Shown here one piece after another: positions 6,530 to 7,711 of a DNA stretch of 7,711 bases (position 1 is its first letter; each line of letters starts with the position of its first letter). The notes below the pieces were generated by a model. The model worked only from the letters and a program-made list of their open reading frames with translations, searched no databases and had not been told where the DNA came from. The DNA is from Solirubrobacteraceae bacterium (GTDB lineage Bacteria; Actinomycetota; Thermoleophilia; Solirubrobacterales; Solirubrobacteraceae). Where the stretch lies: assembly GCA_030038955.1 (NCBI GenBank), contig JASHQV010000114.1:1-7711 (forward strand). The letters are read 5' to 3'. The position numbers and the translations under genes were made by a program.

Positions 6530-6613
6530 GTCCCGGAGCTTGGTCGTCAGCTCCGCCGAGCGCAAGAGGCAGATATACCACCGGTCGCAAGATTCCTGCC
6601 ATTCTCGTGTTGG
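6530..6613. promoter_or_regulatory. Divergent control region of inhA-like and glxA-like genes
   Basis: These 84 bp separate two divergent start codons and must hold both promoters. The only AT-rich stretch, GATATA at 6572-6577, can serve as a -10-like box on the minus strand (TATATC), but no good -35 is spaced correctly on either strand. Regulation by the GlxA-type protein is inferred from the arrangement. Confidence 0.5.
6561..6592 (+). repeat. 7-bp direct repeat, candidate AraC-type binding half-sites
   Basis: CGCAAGA occurs at 6561-6567 and again at 6586-6592, 25 bp apart start to start, on either side of the AT-rich box. GGCAG (6568-6572) and CTGCC (6596-6600) also form an inverted pair. 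AraC-family regulators often bind direct repeats, so these are reasonable but unproven sites. A spacing of 25 bp is not a whole number of helical turns. Confidence 0.35.
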
Positions 6614-7570
6614 ATGCTTTACGTCGCCGCGCTTGCTCTGCCCCGTGTTGTCGCGTTTGACCTCGCGATTCCCGCCCAGGTCTTCGGTCACGTCGAGGAA
6701 CGCGATCACTATGCGTTCAGCGTGTGTGCGCCCGAAGCGGGACCGGTCCCCTCGACGACCGGATACGCGCTCCAGGCCAGCCTCGGCCTCGAGGGGCTTG
6801 CCGCCGCAGACATGGTCATCGTCCCCGGCTACGCCCCCCGCGATCCTCCCGAGTCGACGGTCATCGACGCGCTGCGCGCCGCCGCTGCCCGCGGCGCTCG
6901 TGTCATCTCGGTATGCACCGGCGCGTTTGCCCTCGCAGCAGCGGGACTGCTCGACGGCCGGCGCGCAACCACCCACTGGCAGGACGCCGACGAACTCGCC
7001 CGCCGATACCCCGCGGTCGACGTCGACCCGGACGTGCTCTATATCGACAGCGGACAGATTATGACCAGCGCGGGCGTCGCCGCCGGCATCGATCTGTGCC
7101 TGCACATCATCCGCAGCGACCTCGGCGCAGAGCGCGCGGCGCGGATCGCGCGGCGCATGGTCGTCGCTGCTCACCGCGACGGCGGGCAGGCGCAGTTTCT
7201 GCGCCGACCGTTCCCGGCCGCTGGCGCCGGCCTGGCCGACACGTGCGCCTGGGCGCTGAGACGTCTGGCCGAGCCGATCACGATCGCCGAACTCGCCCGG
7301 CACGCCGGATGGTCGCCACGCTCCTTCGCCCGTCGTTTCGTAGCCGAGACCGGCACCACTCCGCTGCGATGGCTCACCGCCCAACGACTGCTCGAAGCCC
7401 GACGACTGCTGGAGAGCACCGACCTCTCCATCGAGGACGTAGCGTCGCGCTCTGGACTCGGCACCGCCGCAAACCTGAGACTCCACCTCGCCCGCGACGC
7501 CGCCACCAGCCCGACCGCATACCGCCGCGTCTACCGCGGCCGCAGCACCAACAGCCCGGAGCATCCGTAG
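6614..7570 (+). CDS. GlxA-type transcriptional regulator (DJ-1/PfpI + AraC HTH)
   Basis: This 318-residue protein joins an N-terminal DJ-1/PfpI amidotransferase-like domain (about 1-185) to a C-terminal AraC/XylS DNA-binding domain (about 205-308). In the first domain, AFDLAIPAQVFG (14-25), VIVPGY (68-73), ISVCTGAFALAAAGLL (98-113) with the elbow Cys101, ATTHW (118-122) and TSAGVAAGID (151-160) are seen. In the second, ITIAELARHAGWSPRSFARRF (222-242) is the first HTH. LSIEDVASRSGLGTAANLRLHL (271-292), ending in SPTAYRR, is the second HTH, slightly divergent from the usual GF.s...F pattern. Such proteins are usually transcription activators that sense a small molecule with the N-terminal domain. 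ATG at 6614 is the only ATG or GTG start in this frame after the upstream stop at 6521-6523. No Shine-Dalgarno is clear. It is divergent from a PfpI enzyme that shares several motifs with its sensor domain, suggesting it regulates that gene. Confidence 0.88.
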   Translation: MLYVAALALPRVVAFDLAIPAQVFGHVEERDHYAFSVCAPEAGPVPSTTGYALQASLGLEGLAAADMVIVPGYAPRDPPESTVIDALRAAAARGARVISVCTGAFALAAAGLLDGRRATTHWQDADELARRYPAVDVDPDVLYIDSGQIMTSAGVAAGIDLCLHIIRSDLGAERAARIARRMVVAAHRDGGQAQFLRRPFPAAGAGLADTCAWALRRLAEPITIAELARHAGWSPRSFARRFVAETGTTPLRWLTAQRLLEARRLLESTDLSIEDVASRSGLGTAANLRLHLARDAATSPTAYRRVYRGRSTNSPEHP

Positions 7571-7711
7571 ACCTGATCTCCGGAGCTCGCAACCGTTCGT
7601 TGACTTCCGCTCGCACGAATAAGCAGCGGTTTGGGCTGACCGGAGGTGGGTAATCAGACGCAAGCGGCAATAGCTGCCGGCGCCTAGCCTTCTGGGGGCA
7701 CATGTGCGGCC
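7571..7711. other. Right-edge spacer, no gene seen
   Basis: These 141 bp follow the regulator stop. A CTCCGGAG palindrome (7578-7585) and a CGGCA-ATAGC-TGCCG hairpin (stem arms 7665-7669 and 7675-7679) are present, neither followed by a T-run. No coding frame with motif support was found. Confidence 0.5.

Noticed and set aside
5921..7663. Minus-strand frame open for 580 codons through the PfpI gene and antisense to the whole GlxA-type gene
   Set aside because: Only the last 202 residues show a protein family, beginning at a sensible ATG. The rest is the codon-bias shadow of the regulator on the other strand.

Overview
The window is high-GC DNA with strong codon bias and long spurious antisense reading frames. 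Ribosome binding sites, where visible, are GGAG-like. Gene content (MarR, GlxA-type AraC, VOC, SnoaL-like, ABM, DUF885) suits an actinobacterium; a Thermoleophilia/Solirubrobacterales-type soil genome is possible, but the sequence does not prove it. No rRNA, tRNA, CRISPR array, transposase or complete mobile element was recognised.

Left part (1-2630): a SnoaL-like protein entering from the left edge (+), a small ABM-type monooxygenase (-), and a PD-(D/E)XK-nuclease-like gene (-) broken by one in-frame amber codon about 40 codons after its start. Long spacers without convincing genes separate them, so this part looks like loosely packed, partly decaying accessory DNA.

Middle part (2632-5772): a DUF885-type putative metallohydrolase (-), then a compact regulated module. 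A MarR-family regulator (-) is divergent from a two-gene operon (+) of a VOC/glyoxalase-fold protein and an AlkA-like 3-methyladenine DNA glycosylase. The regulator and operon share a perfect 16-bp inverted repeat, in which each arm is itself a TCAA-N4-TTGA dyad. It overlaps a plausible -10 box of the operon. The VOC stop codon directly abuts the glycosylase GTG. The simplest model is ligand-relieved MarR repression of a small-molecule-binding protein plus a DNA alkylation repair enzyme.

Right part (5921-7570): a divergent pair in which a DJ-1/PfpI protein closely resembling isonitrile hydratase (-) faces a GlxA-type regulator (+) whose N-terminal domain belongs to the same superfamily and whose C-terminus is an AraC HTH. 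They share 84 bp containing a 7-bp direct repeat. The last 141 bp hold no recognised gene.

No wholly new system is proven. The best leads are the MarR/VOC/glycosylase module with its dual operator, the GlxA/isonitrile hydratase-like pair, and the single-lesion nuclease pseudogene.
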